Below are positions 52,601 through 59,748 of a stretch of 64,000 bases of DNA, one piece after another. Where the stretch lies: NCBI GenBank assembly GCA_003217735.2, contig CP031585.1, positions 4,637,501-4,701,500 on the forward strand. Direction: 5' to 3'. The first letter of the stretch is position 1. Each line of letters opens with the position of its first letter. The position numbers and the translations under genes were made by a program. The stretch comes from Marinibacterium anthonyi. GTDB lineage: Bacteria; Pseudomonadota; Alphaproteobacteria; Rhodobacterales; Rhodobacteraceae. A model generated the notes under the pieces. The model saw only the letters and a program-made list of their open reading frames with translations. It was not told the DNA's origin and made no database searches.

Positions 52601-53313
52601 CGCGCCTTGTCACAGACGTCGTCGTAATCCTCCAGCGCGCGGACGCGCCGGGTTTCCGCCGCATCGTCATCGATCCGCCGTTCCGCCATCTCGCGCGACA
52701 GCCCGCCGACACCGACAAACGCCTTCATGTCGCTGACCCGCGCCGCGATCGCCAGAAGCGACCCCACGACCGAGCGCACCACAACCGGCGGCAGATCCGG
52801 CAGATCGTCCTCGAGCCGCGTCAGGTCCTGTCCGTAGCCCAGCAGCGCCTGCGCCCCGTCGCCGAACCTGGGCGCGGTCTCGGGGGCGTCGCCGACCTCC
52901 TTCACCTTGTCGCGCACCTTGGTCTTCAGCTCGGCCAGGCGCTTGCCGAACTCCCCGATGTCACGAACGAATTCAGGGTCCTTGTTCAGCGGATCGGCAT
53001 CGGCGGCGGCCTGGTACTGCTTCAGCCGGTCTCCGGCGATCCGCACCATTTCGGCGATCTGGCGGGCGACATGATCGCGGGCGCGCTGAAACTCTCCGAA
53101 ATTGCGCTTTACCGTCTCATTCGCGGACTCGACCCGGCGGATTTCGTCCGCGTTGGATTTTCCGAAGGGGCGCCAGGATGGCTTGGGGACAACCTTGAGG
53201 TATTTCGACACGAAGATGATCTGGTCGAGGCTCAGTTCGTTGGTCGTGCTCTGGTCGTCAGGCATCGCCGCTTCCTTCCCTTCCCGCAAGCGCCGCAGAT
53301 CGCGAAGCGACAC
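49681..53313 (-). CDS. Very large coiled-coil protein of unknown function (module protein B)
   Basis: 1210 residues from GTG 53313, behind CAGGAGAA; ATG 53265, behind GGAAGGAAG, would give 1194. It is highly charged, soluble and almost entirely helical, with coiled-coil segments (LDTGISAIETRLVELQQE, KARLDELKARRAQF, LKTDYKTVSGKLDKVSTDLDGKKAKAGTLGQKLEK) and helix pairs of the A-x-x-G-x-x-x-E-A type (ARQMAEAGQLAEGQALLKEA). One Cys pair is in GCESPDCAEM. There is no nucleotide-binding motif. It heads the B-A operon and is divergent from gene C. Function unknown; a scaffold or a partner of A and C is inference. Confidence 0.8.
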   Translation of the reverse strand: MSLRDLRRLREGKEAAMPDDQSTTNELSLDQIIFVSKYLKVVPKPSWRPFGKSNADEIRRVESANETVKRNFGEFQRARDHVARQIAEMVRIAGDRLKQYQAAADADPLNKDPEFVRDIGEFGKRLAELKTKVRDKVKEVGDAPETAPRFGDGAQALLGYGQDLTRLEDDLPDLPPVVVRSVVGSLLAIAARVSDMKAFVGVGGLSREMAERRIDDDAAETRRVRALEDYDDVCDKARKAIDGIIDEARGQTRRTDGQMRDEAETLASAVPGDCAPYLAALRAVLNEAALRLVQELKGDGDRTAEREVYRLDELRKRTGKLDTGISAIETRLVELQQERANATGFNEKREITAQYKAEKARLDELKARRAQFDLYKDAFAGRMARLEAVKDQYNSALDIAADPDTFLQARAPLPPATEITKFALLGGPMKKGVSIGDIEEYRARFKRASTTVVPQDQLFMGEPGVSDITGAQFQALSTLLDKARQMAEAGQLAEGQALLKEAIRLFGVFQESTKFMLPAVPEAPPSQIDRTERDLKRLSVQLDRFWGRGGDGDDALRKRLDEIVKARDTALNKAPLALSDVEDAIVDFRRQLDAAERGFVTNPQDQLSRDKAAGAGNQIKKDLLNLFETRPVAEADVGKIDSRRLLIVRDGNGTRSYHEILTQKDGTQTRRKNSHVPREAMETMLEKARMLDALAGCESPDCAEMIDAAVNEAEADLLAIKGGDKAYDHIASQIKKCEVLVGDKLFGEWLPAGFGDVKVKYQTFKKDYARTMRPGDASAKADEFHDALTQLKKDAETLKTDYKTVSGKLDKVSTDLDGKKAKAGTLGQKLEKMVKDGPEVLIKKLSLGRMSKDEHAEVTRLMGTLRTDLKYLKDKSKDFHGLEGRLAGRIAVARQTLDTKTTDGVQRAGQIADELARDARDQANDLDALDIGANGLVDFRKLVDFVSRAAGGVRTKDDLKTRAEQERLALKGEIETARAFLKKNRGKMGSYTEYAAVCDSIDKQYQSITAVYARTGDADQALSQLTQQTRSAKQLNDEMKDNLLVPEQSGKKVTTDFITRFGEELAKSLGHVQDNAATLGLAIKERSEEDEGQKGNADLQRNVAAVKAVLELAKRGEVTALAALKPSIKDDIDRLLALAPTAAGRKAGLATAREAALANVRDIRARLDADPALKVYRDNPFDKGASWPALASALHQLETRLIKDLDPRKL

Positions 53314-53470
53314 GCGGTTCTCCTGGGCCCAAAGAGTACACGGCAGGTGCTGAAACCCATAGCAATAATGCGTGACCGCCGGCGCCTGCGGATTTGTTTA
53401 TCTATGCAAATGTTTCGGTCTGCGTTATTCTTCGTGGCTTATAGACACGCGATTATTCAGGATATTTCTC

Positions 53471-55390
53471 ATGGCGGATTACGCGCTGACGGGACGTGAT
53501 TTGAAGCGGCACATCAAGATTGCCCGCACCACGCCCCTTGCCTTTGCCTACAACCCCGGTGCCCCCAAGGAAGTCGATTACTTTGCGCTGCACCGCAAGC
53601 GGACAGCCGAACAACTGTCCAAGACGGCGAAAAAATACGGCCCCAGCGCCAAGGCGGCGTACGGCAGCGCGCAGGTCGACGGCAAGGTTCTGGAACTGCG
53701 CTGCGAACTGGTGCTGCCGGCGATGGCGCGCAAGCTCAAGCAGCACCTCAAGGCCAACCAGGTCACCATCAACGTCCGGATCATGGATGCCGACGGCAAC
53801 GTTCTGGAAGAGGACATCGAGGATATCGCCGACGATCCGGAGCTGTTCTCGGACGACCAGGATCTGAAGGACGATCCGGAGACGGATACCGACGATGGCG
53901 GTGACGATGGCGGTGACCTTGATGAGGACATCGACGACGAGGACATCGGCCAGGACCAGAAGGCATCGACCGAACAGGAGACGGCCGAGATCGTCGCCGG
54001 GCTGAAGCGCATCCAGCCGGTGGTGATGGCGGCGCCTGAGGCCGTGGCCGACAAGCTGAAAGGCGCGATGACCAAGGTCGTGGGGCACATCAAGGCAAAC
54101 GAGATCCCCGCCGCGCGCGAAACCTTCGACAATCTCGACGCCGCCGTGACCAAGCTGATGGCGTACCAGGCGAAAGCCGCCCAGCCCGCCACGCCGGAAG
54201 CCCCGGAAGCGCCGGAATCCAAGGCCGAACCGGAACCGCAGCCCCAGACCGATGATGCACGTCTCAAGGCGCTGATCGTTCGCGCGGAGGAGCTGAAGGA
54301 GGGGATCGCTGTCACCAAGGTGCCCGACGCGGTGCGCACCAAGCTGGAAACCGCCCTGCAGACCGCCGCTGCGGCCCTGAAAACCGGCAACCTCGACCAG
54401 GCGGAAACGATCATGGGCAAGATCGCCGAGGCGCTGACGCGGCTTGGCATGGGGTCGGATTCGATCCAGCAAAGCAAGTCCAAGGCGAAGGACGCCAAGG
54501 ACAAGACCCCGGATACGGCCGACGCGCAAACCGAACCGGGCCAGACCACGCCCGACCCGGCCGCACCGGCCTCCCCCGGCGACGATTTCGACCAGAAGGC
54601 ACACGATCTGAAGGAGCGCGTCGAAAGCCTGCGCACGCAGATGACGGTGCGCTTCGGGGTCGAGGTGCAGGGCGCGCTTGACGAACGGCTCGACCTCGCC
54701 GTCAAGGACCTCGAGGCGGGGATCTATTCTTCTGCCGGGCCGGCGATGACCTTCGTTCAGGATGCGATGCGTCTGCAGGATGCCATCGACGCGCTGATGC
54801 CCGATTACACCCGCGCGGCCTCGACCGGCGCGGTCGAAGATGTGTCGCGCATGCGGATCCTGTTCGATTCAGCGCTGGAACTGGTGCCGGGCCCCGATCA
54901 CGCCAAGGCCTGGGCCTATCTGCAACAGGTCCAGACCATGATCGCCGAGGGCGCGGAAAACAACACCAACGCCTTCATGGCCGACATCCCCGAGGACGTG
55001 CGCCGGTTTGCCATGTCCCGGCTGAACTGGACCTCTGCCCGGACCCGGATGAAAGGCGAGATGGACAAGCTGCGCGACACCATCGCCCAGACCATCAGCG
55101 GCGATCCCGAATACAGCGAGATCCTGGATAACCTTGGGGAATTGTACACCTACATCGAAGGGCTGGACCTGCGGCTGGCCGACCGGCTGGACGCGATCGT
55201 CAACGCCGAACAGGGACCCGAGCGCGAGACCCGCAAGACAGAGGCGCGCGCCGTGCTGCGGGAATACCTTGACGAACTGTCGCAGCCGTTCTTCCAGGAC
55301 GTCGACAGCGGCAACGGCTTTGCCAACGTCAATGTCGCCGCCACCGCCCGTTCGGCGCTGGACGACATCGACAGGGAACTGGCGGCCTGA
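53471..55390 (+). CDS. Acidic multidomain protein of unknown function (module protein C)
   Basis: 639 residues from ATG 53471. Residues 1-118 look like a compact alpha/beta domain (TPLAFAYNPGAPKEVDYFALHRKR; GSAQVDGKVLELRCELVLPAMARKLKQHL; INVRIMDADGNVLEEDIED). Residues 119-163 are very acidic. Three similar helical units follow at about 172-233, 262-325 and 378-443, each with L-K-x-R...A-x-x-x-L...G/N-x-x-x-A...L, separated by Pro/Ala/Glu linkers, then a helical C-terminal region. It is divergent from B across 157 bases that are AT-richer than the rest. I cannot name the family. Confidence 0.8.
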   Translation: MADYALTGRDLKRHIKIARTTPLAFAYNPGAPKEVDYFALHRKRTAEQLSKTAKKYGPSAKAAYGSAQVDGKVLELRCELVLPAMARKLKQHLKANQVTINVRIMDADGNVLEEDIEDIADDPELFSDDQDLKDDPETDTDDGGDDGGDLDEDIDDEDIGQDQKASTEQETAEIVAGLKRIQPVVMAAPEAVADKLKGAMTKVVGHIKANEIPAARETFDNLDAAVTKLMAYQAKAAQPATPEAPEAPESKAEPEPQPQTDDARLKALIVRAEELKEGIAVTKVPDAVRTKLETALQTAAAALKTGNLDQAETIMGKIAEALTRLGMGSDSIQQSKSKAKDAKDKTPDTADAQTEPGQTTPDPAAPASPGDDFDQKAHDLKERVESLRTQMTVRFGVEVQGALDERLDLAVKDLEAGIYSSAGPAMTFVQDAMRLQDAIDALMPDYTRAASTGAVEDVSRMRILFDSALELVPGPDHAKAWAYLQQVQTMIAEGAENNTNAFMADIPEDVRRFAMSRLNWTSARTRMKGEMDKLRDTIAQTISGDPEYSEILDNLGELYTYIEGLDLRLADRLDAIVNAEQGPERETRKTEARAVLREYLDELSQPFFQDVDSGNGFANVNVAATARSALDDIDRELAA

Positions 55391-55418
55391 TCCCATCCAA
55401 ACCTGTCCAGGGCGGGCA

Positions 55419-55442
55419 GATCACTCCCCTGCGGGAGTGATC
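55419..55442. terminator. Convergent hairpin overlapping the yhaN-like stop
   Basis: GATCACTCCC (55419-55428), loop CTGC, GGGAGTGATC (55433-55442): a perfect 10-bp stem between gene C and the convergent YhaN-like gene, including the latter's last codons. No T-run follows, so its terminator activity is uncertain. Confidence 0.6.
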
Positions 55443-58015
55443 GCCAAAGCCTGTCCTCCCAGAGCGCGAAAGGCGCGTTGGCGGCAGGACAGGACGATGA
55501 CCTGCAGGGTTTCGGCGCGCCGCGTGAGCGCGTCGAACATCTGTTCGATCCGGTCGTCGTCGGTATAGACGATGGCATCGTCCAGGATCACCGGCGCGGG
55601 TGTGCCGCGACTGGCCAGAAGGTTGGCGAAGGCCAGCCGAACCAGCAGAGAGATCTGTTCCCGCGTCCCGCCCGACAGCACCGCGAAATCCTCCTCGACA
55701 TCCCGGCGCGAGATCGCGGTGATCATGCCGGTTTCGGCGTCGATCACCGGCTCGGCATCAGGCCAGAGCATGCGCAGCAGCGGCACCAGCTCGGCGTGGA
55801 TCGGTTTCACGTAGGCCTCACGCGCCTGGGCCTGGGCGGCTTCCAGCGCGTCGCGCAGGCGCAAATTGACCGACACTTCAAAGGAAATCGCCGCCAGCCG
55901 CGCCGTTGCCGCGTCCAGCCGGTCCGAGACCAGCGCCAGTTCCTCCTCGGGCGCTTCGCTGGCGGTCACGCCGATGCGGGTATCCAGCACGGCCAGCTCC
56001 TCGCGCAGGCGGCCAATGTCCTTCTGGCGGTTCTCGATGACGGACCGGGCGCGGGTGACGGCGGTTTGTGACGCCGCCAGGTCGGGGGCATCGGCCTGCA
56101 GCGCGTCCAGGTCCGCGCGGGCCTGCGCGCGCGTCGTCTCCAGCGCGGCGCGCTCGGCCGTCAGGGTCGCCAGCACGTTTTCGGGCGCCTCCGGCAATGC
56201 CTCGGCCGCGCGGGCGGCGCGGGCTTCGGCCAGGTCGCGGGCCCGGGTGCTCTTGGCCGCCTGGGCCCGCGCGGCCTCGTGCAGGGTTTCGGCGGCGCGC
56301 AGGGCTTCGGTGGCCTGTTGCAGGGCGTCACCGGTGCGTTTCTCGTTCGCCTCGGCCTCGGACAGGGGCGGCAGATCCGGATCGAGCGCCGTCGGCGCCG
56401 GCAGATCGGCCAGCGCCTTGCGCAAGGCGGACAACCCGTCGGGGGCCAGCGCCTTCAGATCCGCTTGCGCGCCGCGCAGCTCGGCCTGCAACGTTTCGCG
56501 ATTGGCCGCAGAAGCGCGGGCGGCTTGCATGTCGGGCAGGCCAGCCTGGGACAACGCGCGGGCCAGCGCCGCTTCGGCACTCTGGACGTCATTGTCCGAC
56601 CCGCCCGCGCCGGGCGTGATCTCCAGCCGTCCGACACCGTCGATGATCAGAACGGCCCCATCCGGCACCGGCTGGGCAATGCGGTCGGGCACCGGGGCGC
56701 CATCCCATGTCACCGGCGTCGAAGCCCCGTCGTAATGCAGCGTGAAGGCGGCGGCGGTCGCGGCGCGGGCGTGGCGGGCCAGGGTCAGGGCTTCCTCGGC
56801 GGCGGTCAAGCGGCGCAGGGCGTCGGCGGGCAGGTCGCGGGCAATCCGCGCCTCCAGCGTCTCGATCGTGCTGCGCAGGGCGTCGGCGCGGGCGATCCGG
56901 GCATCCACCTCGGCGCGGCGGTCCTGCGCGGCGCGGGCGGTTTCGGCCTGAAGGACCCGGCGCGCGACGGCGGCGGCCGCTTCGCTTTGGGTGCGCGCCG
57001 TCGCGTGCGCCGCCCGCCCCTTGTCCAGCGCGGCCTGCGCCTTGCTCAACCTGTCCGTGGCCTCGGCATCGGCGGCACGGGCGGCGGCCACGGCCTGTTC
57101 GGCCTCGCCCGCTTCGGTCAGGGCGGCGCCAAGGGTGGCGACCTTGTGGTCCAGCGCCTCGGCCTTGCCGTCCAGCTCGCGCATCCGAACCTGCGCCAGT
57201 TCCACCTTGTTGCCCTGTTCCTTCGCCCGGGCCAGCGCGGCTTCGGCGGCCTGCAGGCGCGCGGCCTGTTCCTCGGCCAGGGCGGTGTCGGACAGTTCCG
57301 CCAATTCGCGCCGGGCGCGGCGTCGACGGTCGAGGTCTTCGGCCAATGCCGTCACCCGCGCCGACAGCGCGTCCTTCTCGGCACTCAGGGCCTCGACCTC
57401 GCCCCGCGCCGTCGCCAGCCCGCCGCCGGTCTTGTCGCGCCCCGTCGAGGTCAGGTGCCGGCCCAGTATGTCATCGCAGGCGGCCAGCGCGGTTTTCATC
57501 CGCTGCCCGCCGGTCATCGCCTCGACCTCGCCCGCGACGCTTTCCAGGATGCTGCGCCGCGCGGCGTCCTCGCCCGCCTCGGCGCCCATCTCGACCAGCC
57601 CCTGTCGGACCCACAGCAGCCCGGCGGGCCCGCCATCGCCGGGCGCGCCGATCAGCGAGGCAAGCCGCGTCTCTGCCTCTTCCCCCTGCCCCACCAGCGT
57701 GCCGCCGCGCCACAGCTTCGCGGACTTGCGCGAGGCGGACCCGCTCCAGCACTTCGTCAGCCGCCAGGCGGCGCCTTCGGCCTGGAAATCAACGGTCACT
57801 TCCGGGTCGCCGCCGACCCGGGGGACCAGCGGCTTGATCTTCTTGTCGAAGGACCGGTGGCTGAAGAAGAAGACCGCGTGCAGCGCGTCGAAGAAGGTGG
57901 ATTTGCCGGCCTCGTTCGGGGCCGAAAGCACGTTCAGGCCCGGGCCGATGCCGGAGATCGTGACCGGTTCGACGAAACGGCGGACATTGCGAAGCGTGAC
58001 GGAGGTGATCTGCAT
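55421..58015 (-). CDS. YhaN-like AAA ATPase (SbcC/Rad50-related)
   Basis: 864 residues. N-terminal Walker A SAPNEAGKSTFFDALHAVFF, C-terminal signature FAVLSGGTREQISLLVRLAFANLLA and Walker B PVILDDAIVYTDDDRIEQMF. The middle is a long Ala/Arg/Glu-rich coiled coil. No C-x-x-C zinc hook is present; instead a short beta-like insert (FTLHYDGASTPVTWDGAPVPD...IIDGVGRLEI, about 430-480) interrupts it. This is the YhaN type rather than true SbcC. It starts five bases after the YhaO-like nuclease stop, so they form an operon and probably a DNA-end-processing complex. Confidence 0.9.
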   Translation of the reverse strand: MQITSVTLRNVRRFVEPVTISGIGPGLNVLSAPNEAGKSTFFDALHAVFFFSHRSFDKKIKPLVPRVGGDPEVTVDFQAEGAAWRLTKCWSGSASRKSAKLWRGGTLVGQGEEAETRLASLIGAPGDGGPAGLLWVRQGLVEMGAEAGEDAARRSILESVAGEVEAMTGGQRMKTALAACDDILGRHLTSTGRDKTGGGLATARGEVEALSAEKDALSARVTALAEDLDRRRRARRELAELSDTALAEEQAARLQAAEAALARAKEQGNKVELAQVRMRELDGKAEALDHKVATLGAALTEAGEAEQAVAAARAADAEATDRLSKAQAALDKGRAAHATARTQSEAAAAVARRVLQAETARAAQDRRAEVDARIARADALRSTIETLEARIARDLPADALRRLTAAEEALTLARHARAATAAAFTLHYDGASTPVTWDGAPVPDRIAQPVPDGAVLIIDGVGRLEITPGAGGSDNDVQSAEAALARALSQAGLPDMQAARASAANRETLQAELRGAQADLKALAPDGLSALRKALADLPAPTALDPDLPPLSEAEANEKRTGDALQQATEALRAAETLHEAARAQAAKSTRARDLAEARAARAAEALPEAPENVLATLTAERAALETTRAQARADLDALQADAPDLAASQTAVTRARSVIENRQKDIGRLREELAVLDTRIGVTASEAPEEELALVSDRLDAATARLAAISFEVSVNLRLRDALEAAQAQAREAYVKPIHAELVPLLRMLWPDAEPVIDAETGMITAISRRDVEEDFAVLSGGTREQISLLVRLAFANLLASRGTPAPVILDDAIVYTDDDRIEQMFDALTRRAETLQVIVLSCRQRAFRALGGQALAITPAGE

Positions 58016-58019
58016 CTGT

Positions 58020-59138
58020 TCAGCCCTCCCGCACCAGGGTCCAAAGCCGGTTCAGCGCGGCCTGCGCAACCAGGGCATCGCCCTCGGCCTCCCCCTGCGC
58101 CTCGGCGCGCAGGGCTTCGGCGGCGGTGCGCAGGGCGCCGCCGGTGGCGATCCGGTCCAGGTCCTCGACGGCGTATTCGGTGCGCAGGGCGGCGGTGCGC
58201 AGGGCAAAGAAGGCATGATCGGCTTCGACGGCGGCGGCGGCCTCCTCCAGCGCGCCCCGGGCCGCCATGCCAAGGTAGCCGGTCGCCTCGACCCGCAGCA
58301 GGTGGTCGCGGCGGGCGGCGCGGTCGGGGGCCAGAAGGGCCACGAATGCCGCCACGGCATCGGCTTCGGGGGACAGGATCAGGTCCGGCGCGGACCAGTG
58401 GAACCGCCCGGTTTCGATGGCCTCGACCTGCGGGGTCGCGCCCGGCCCCGCGATGGTCACCGACAGGCAGGCCCCCCGCCCGTCATGGCGGAACCGGTCG
58501 CGTTCGGGGGTGCCGGAAAAGAACGTCCGATCGTTGATCTTCAGCTGCCCGTGCCAATCGCCCAGGGCCAGGTAATCCAGCCGCGCCCGCATCGCCCGGT
58601 CCGGCGCGATCACGGCGGCGCTGTCGAAATCCTCGCCAAAGGAGGTCACGCCGCCATGGGCCAGCCCGATCCGCAGCGCGCCTTCGGGGGTCGCCATGGT
58701 GTCCATCGGCGTGGTCAGGTCCATGCCGGGGAACTGGCGCGCCAGCGGCGCCGGCAGAAGCTGGACGCCGGGCGCGATCTGCACCGGCGCCGGGTCGGTC
58801 AGCAGGTGAACGCGCGGCCCCGCCTCGTCCACGAAACGGCGCCACAGTTCCTCGCCCCGCAGGCTGTCGTGGTTGCCGGGCAGGATCCACCAGTCCAGGT
58901 TGCCCGCCGCCGCCATCGCCGTGGCGGCCTGGCGGCGCACGCCCTCGGACGGGCCGGTGGTGTCGAACGTGTCGCCCGCCAGCAGGATATGGCCCGCGCC
59001 GGCGTCGCGCGCGGCGCCGGCCAGCCGGGCGATGACCTCGTGGCGGGCTTCGACCAGGCGACCGCGCAGGTCCTCGGCCATGGTGCCGAAGCCCTTGCCC
59101 AGATGCAGGTCGGACGAATGGATGAACCGGAATGACAT
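58020..59138 (-). CDS. YhaO-like DNA repair exonuclease (SbcD/Mre11-related)
   Basis: 372 residues. All metallophosphoesterase motifs are present in order: HSSDLHLGKGF, LLAGDTFDTTG, PGNHDSLRG, GLAHGGVTSFGE and YLALGDWHG. These bind two metal ions for phosphodiester cleavage. The C-terminal region is helical and Ala-rich. Together with the YhaN-like ATPase it forms an SbcCD/Mre11-Rad50-like unit that probably trims DNA ends or hairpins. Confidence 0.92.
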   Translation of the reverse strand: MSFRFIHSSDLHLGKGFGTMAEDLRGRLVEARHEVIARLAGAARDAGAGHILLAGDTFDTTGPSEGVRRQAATAMAAAGNLDWWILPGNHDSLRGEELWRRFVDEAGPRVHLLTDPAPVQIAPGVQLLPAPLARQFPGMDLTTPMDTMATPEGALRIGLAHGGVTSFGEDFDSAAVIAPDRAMRARLDYLALGDWHGQLKINDRTFFSGTPERDRFRHDGRGACLSVTIAGPGATPQVEAIETGRFHWSAPDLILSPEADAVAAFVALLAPDRAARRDHLLRVEATGYLGMAARGALEEAAAAVEADHAFFALRTAALRTEYAVEDLDRIATGGALRTAAEALRAEAQGEAEGDALVAQAALNRLWTLVREG

Positions 59139-59253
59139 GCCTGCCCCGCGCCTTTGCCTTTGGCCTTGCCTTATTGGATCAGGACCGGCGGCAAACCGCC
59201 AGCCCTTCCCGTCCGGCGGGTCGGCCTATCAGGCGTGGTGGCCGGGCAAAGCG

Positions 59254-59535
59254 TTACGCGGGGGCAGAGCCGCGCACCGCTTCGGGATGGTCGGCGATGA
59301 AATCCTGCAGCGTGGCGAACAGCACCTTGGCCTCGTCGATATTGTCCGCGTGCAGCGCGCGGCGCATGTCGTCGCAGATCATCTTCTGCACCGCCTGCGG
59401 CCCCTTGTGCATGTGCATGAGGTATTCGCCCAGCATCGCGGCAGCGATATCGGCAAGGTGCTCGTGATCGGCCAGAACCGCGATTTCCTCGCGAGTCAGG
59501 TCCGACATGTCGAGAATGTCGTCTATAGAGATCAT
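59254..59535 (-). CDS. Conserved hypothetical protein
   Basis: 93 residues from MISIDDILDMSDLTREEIAVLADHEHLADIAAAML, chosen over an ATG 27 bases upstream because GGGAGGATCGGCC precedes it. It is wholly helical, with several His and Met residues (HEHLAD, EYLMHMHKGPQAVQKMICDDM), which might bind metal. I recognise it as a type of small protein seen in Rhodobacteraceae near phaC but know no function. It is divergent from phaC. Confidence 0.72.
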   Translation of the reverse strand: MISIDDILDMSDLTREEIAVLADHEHLADIAAAMLGEYLMHMHKGPQAVQKMICDDMRRALHADNIDEAKVLFATLQDFIADHPEAVRGSAPA

Positions 59536-59646
59536 GGCCGATCCTCCCCTGGTATCCGGCATGCGTGGATCTGTGTATCATGATTCCACGCAAGACCTTG
59601 ATCCGGATCTTGTCGTAACGCGAAATACCGCCGGTGTGACGGCCTG

Positions 59647-59657
59647 TTGCATTGCAA
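59647..59657. promoter_or_regulatory. Palindrome upstream of phaC, possible PhaR site
   Basis: TTGCA-T-TGCAA is a perfect 11-base palindrome 91 bases before the phaC ATG. PhaR repressors of related bacteria bind TGC/GCA-rich palindromes near pha genes, so it is a candidate operator; the assignment is inference and no phaR is in the window. Confidence 0.4.
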
Positions 59658-59748
59658 AAAGTTGGGTCAGGGACGATCTCTGTCAAGGCACGACACTGCA
59701 CAAGGGGCGATATGCCCCGGCAACGCCGCCCCGCAGGAAGGACGAGAC

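Noticed and set aside
49504-53499. 1331-residue plus-strand frame opposite gene B
   Set aside because: Antisense shadow of gene B. B has the ribosome-binding site and natural charged helical composition.
46533-55390. Phage or integrated-element origin of genes A-C
   Set aside because: No integrase, tRNA junction, flanking repeats or phage structural genes were seen, and base composition by eye matches the neighbours; transfer cannot be claimed.
56279-58537. Large plus-strand frames opposite the YhaN-like gene
   Set aside because: Shadows; the minus strand carries Walker A, signature and Walker B motifs in the right order.
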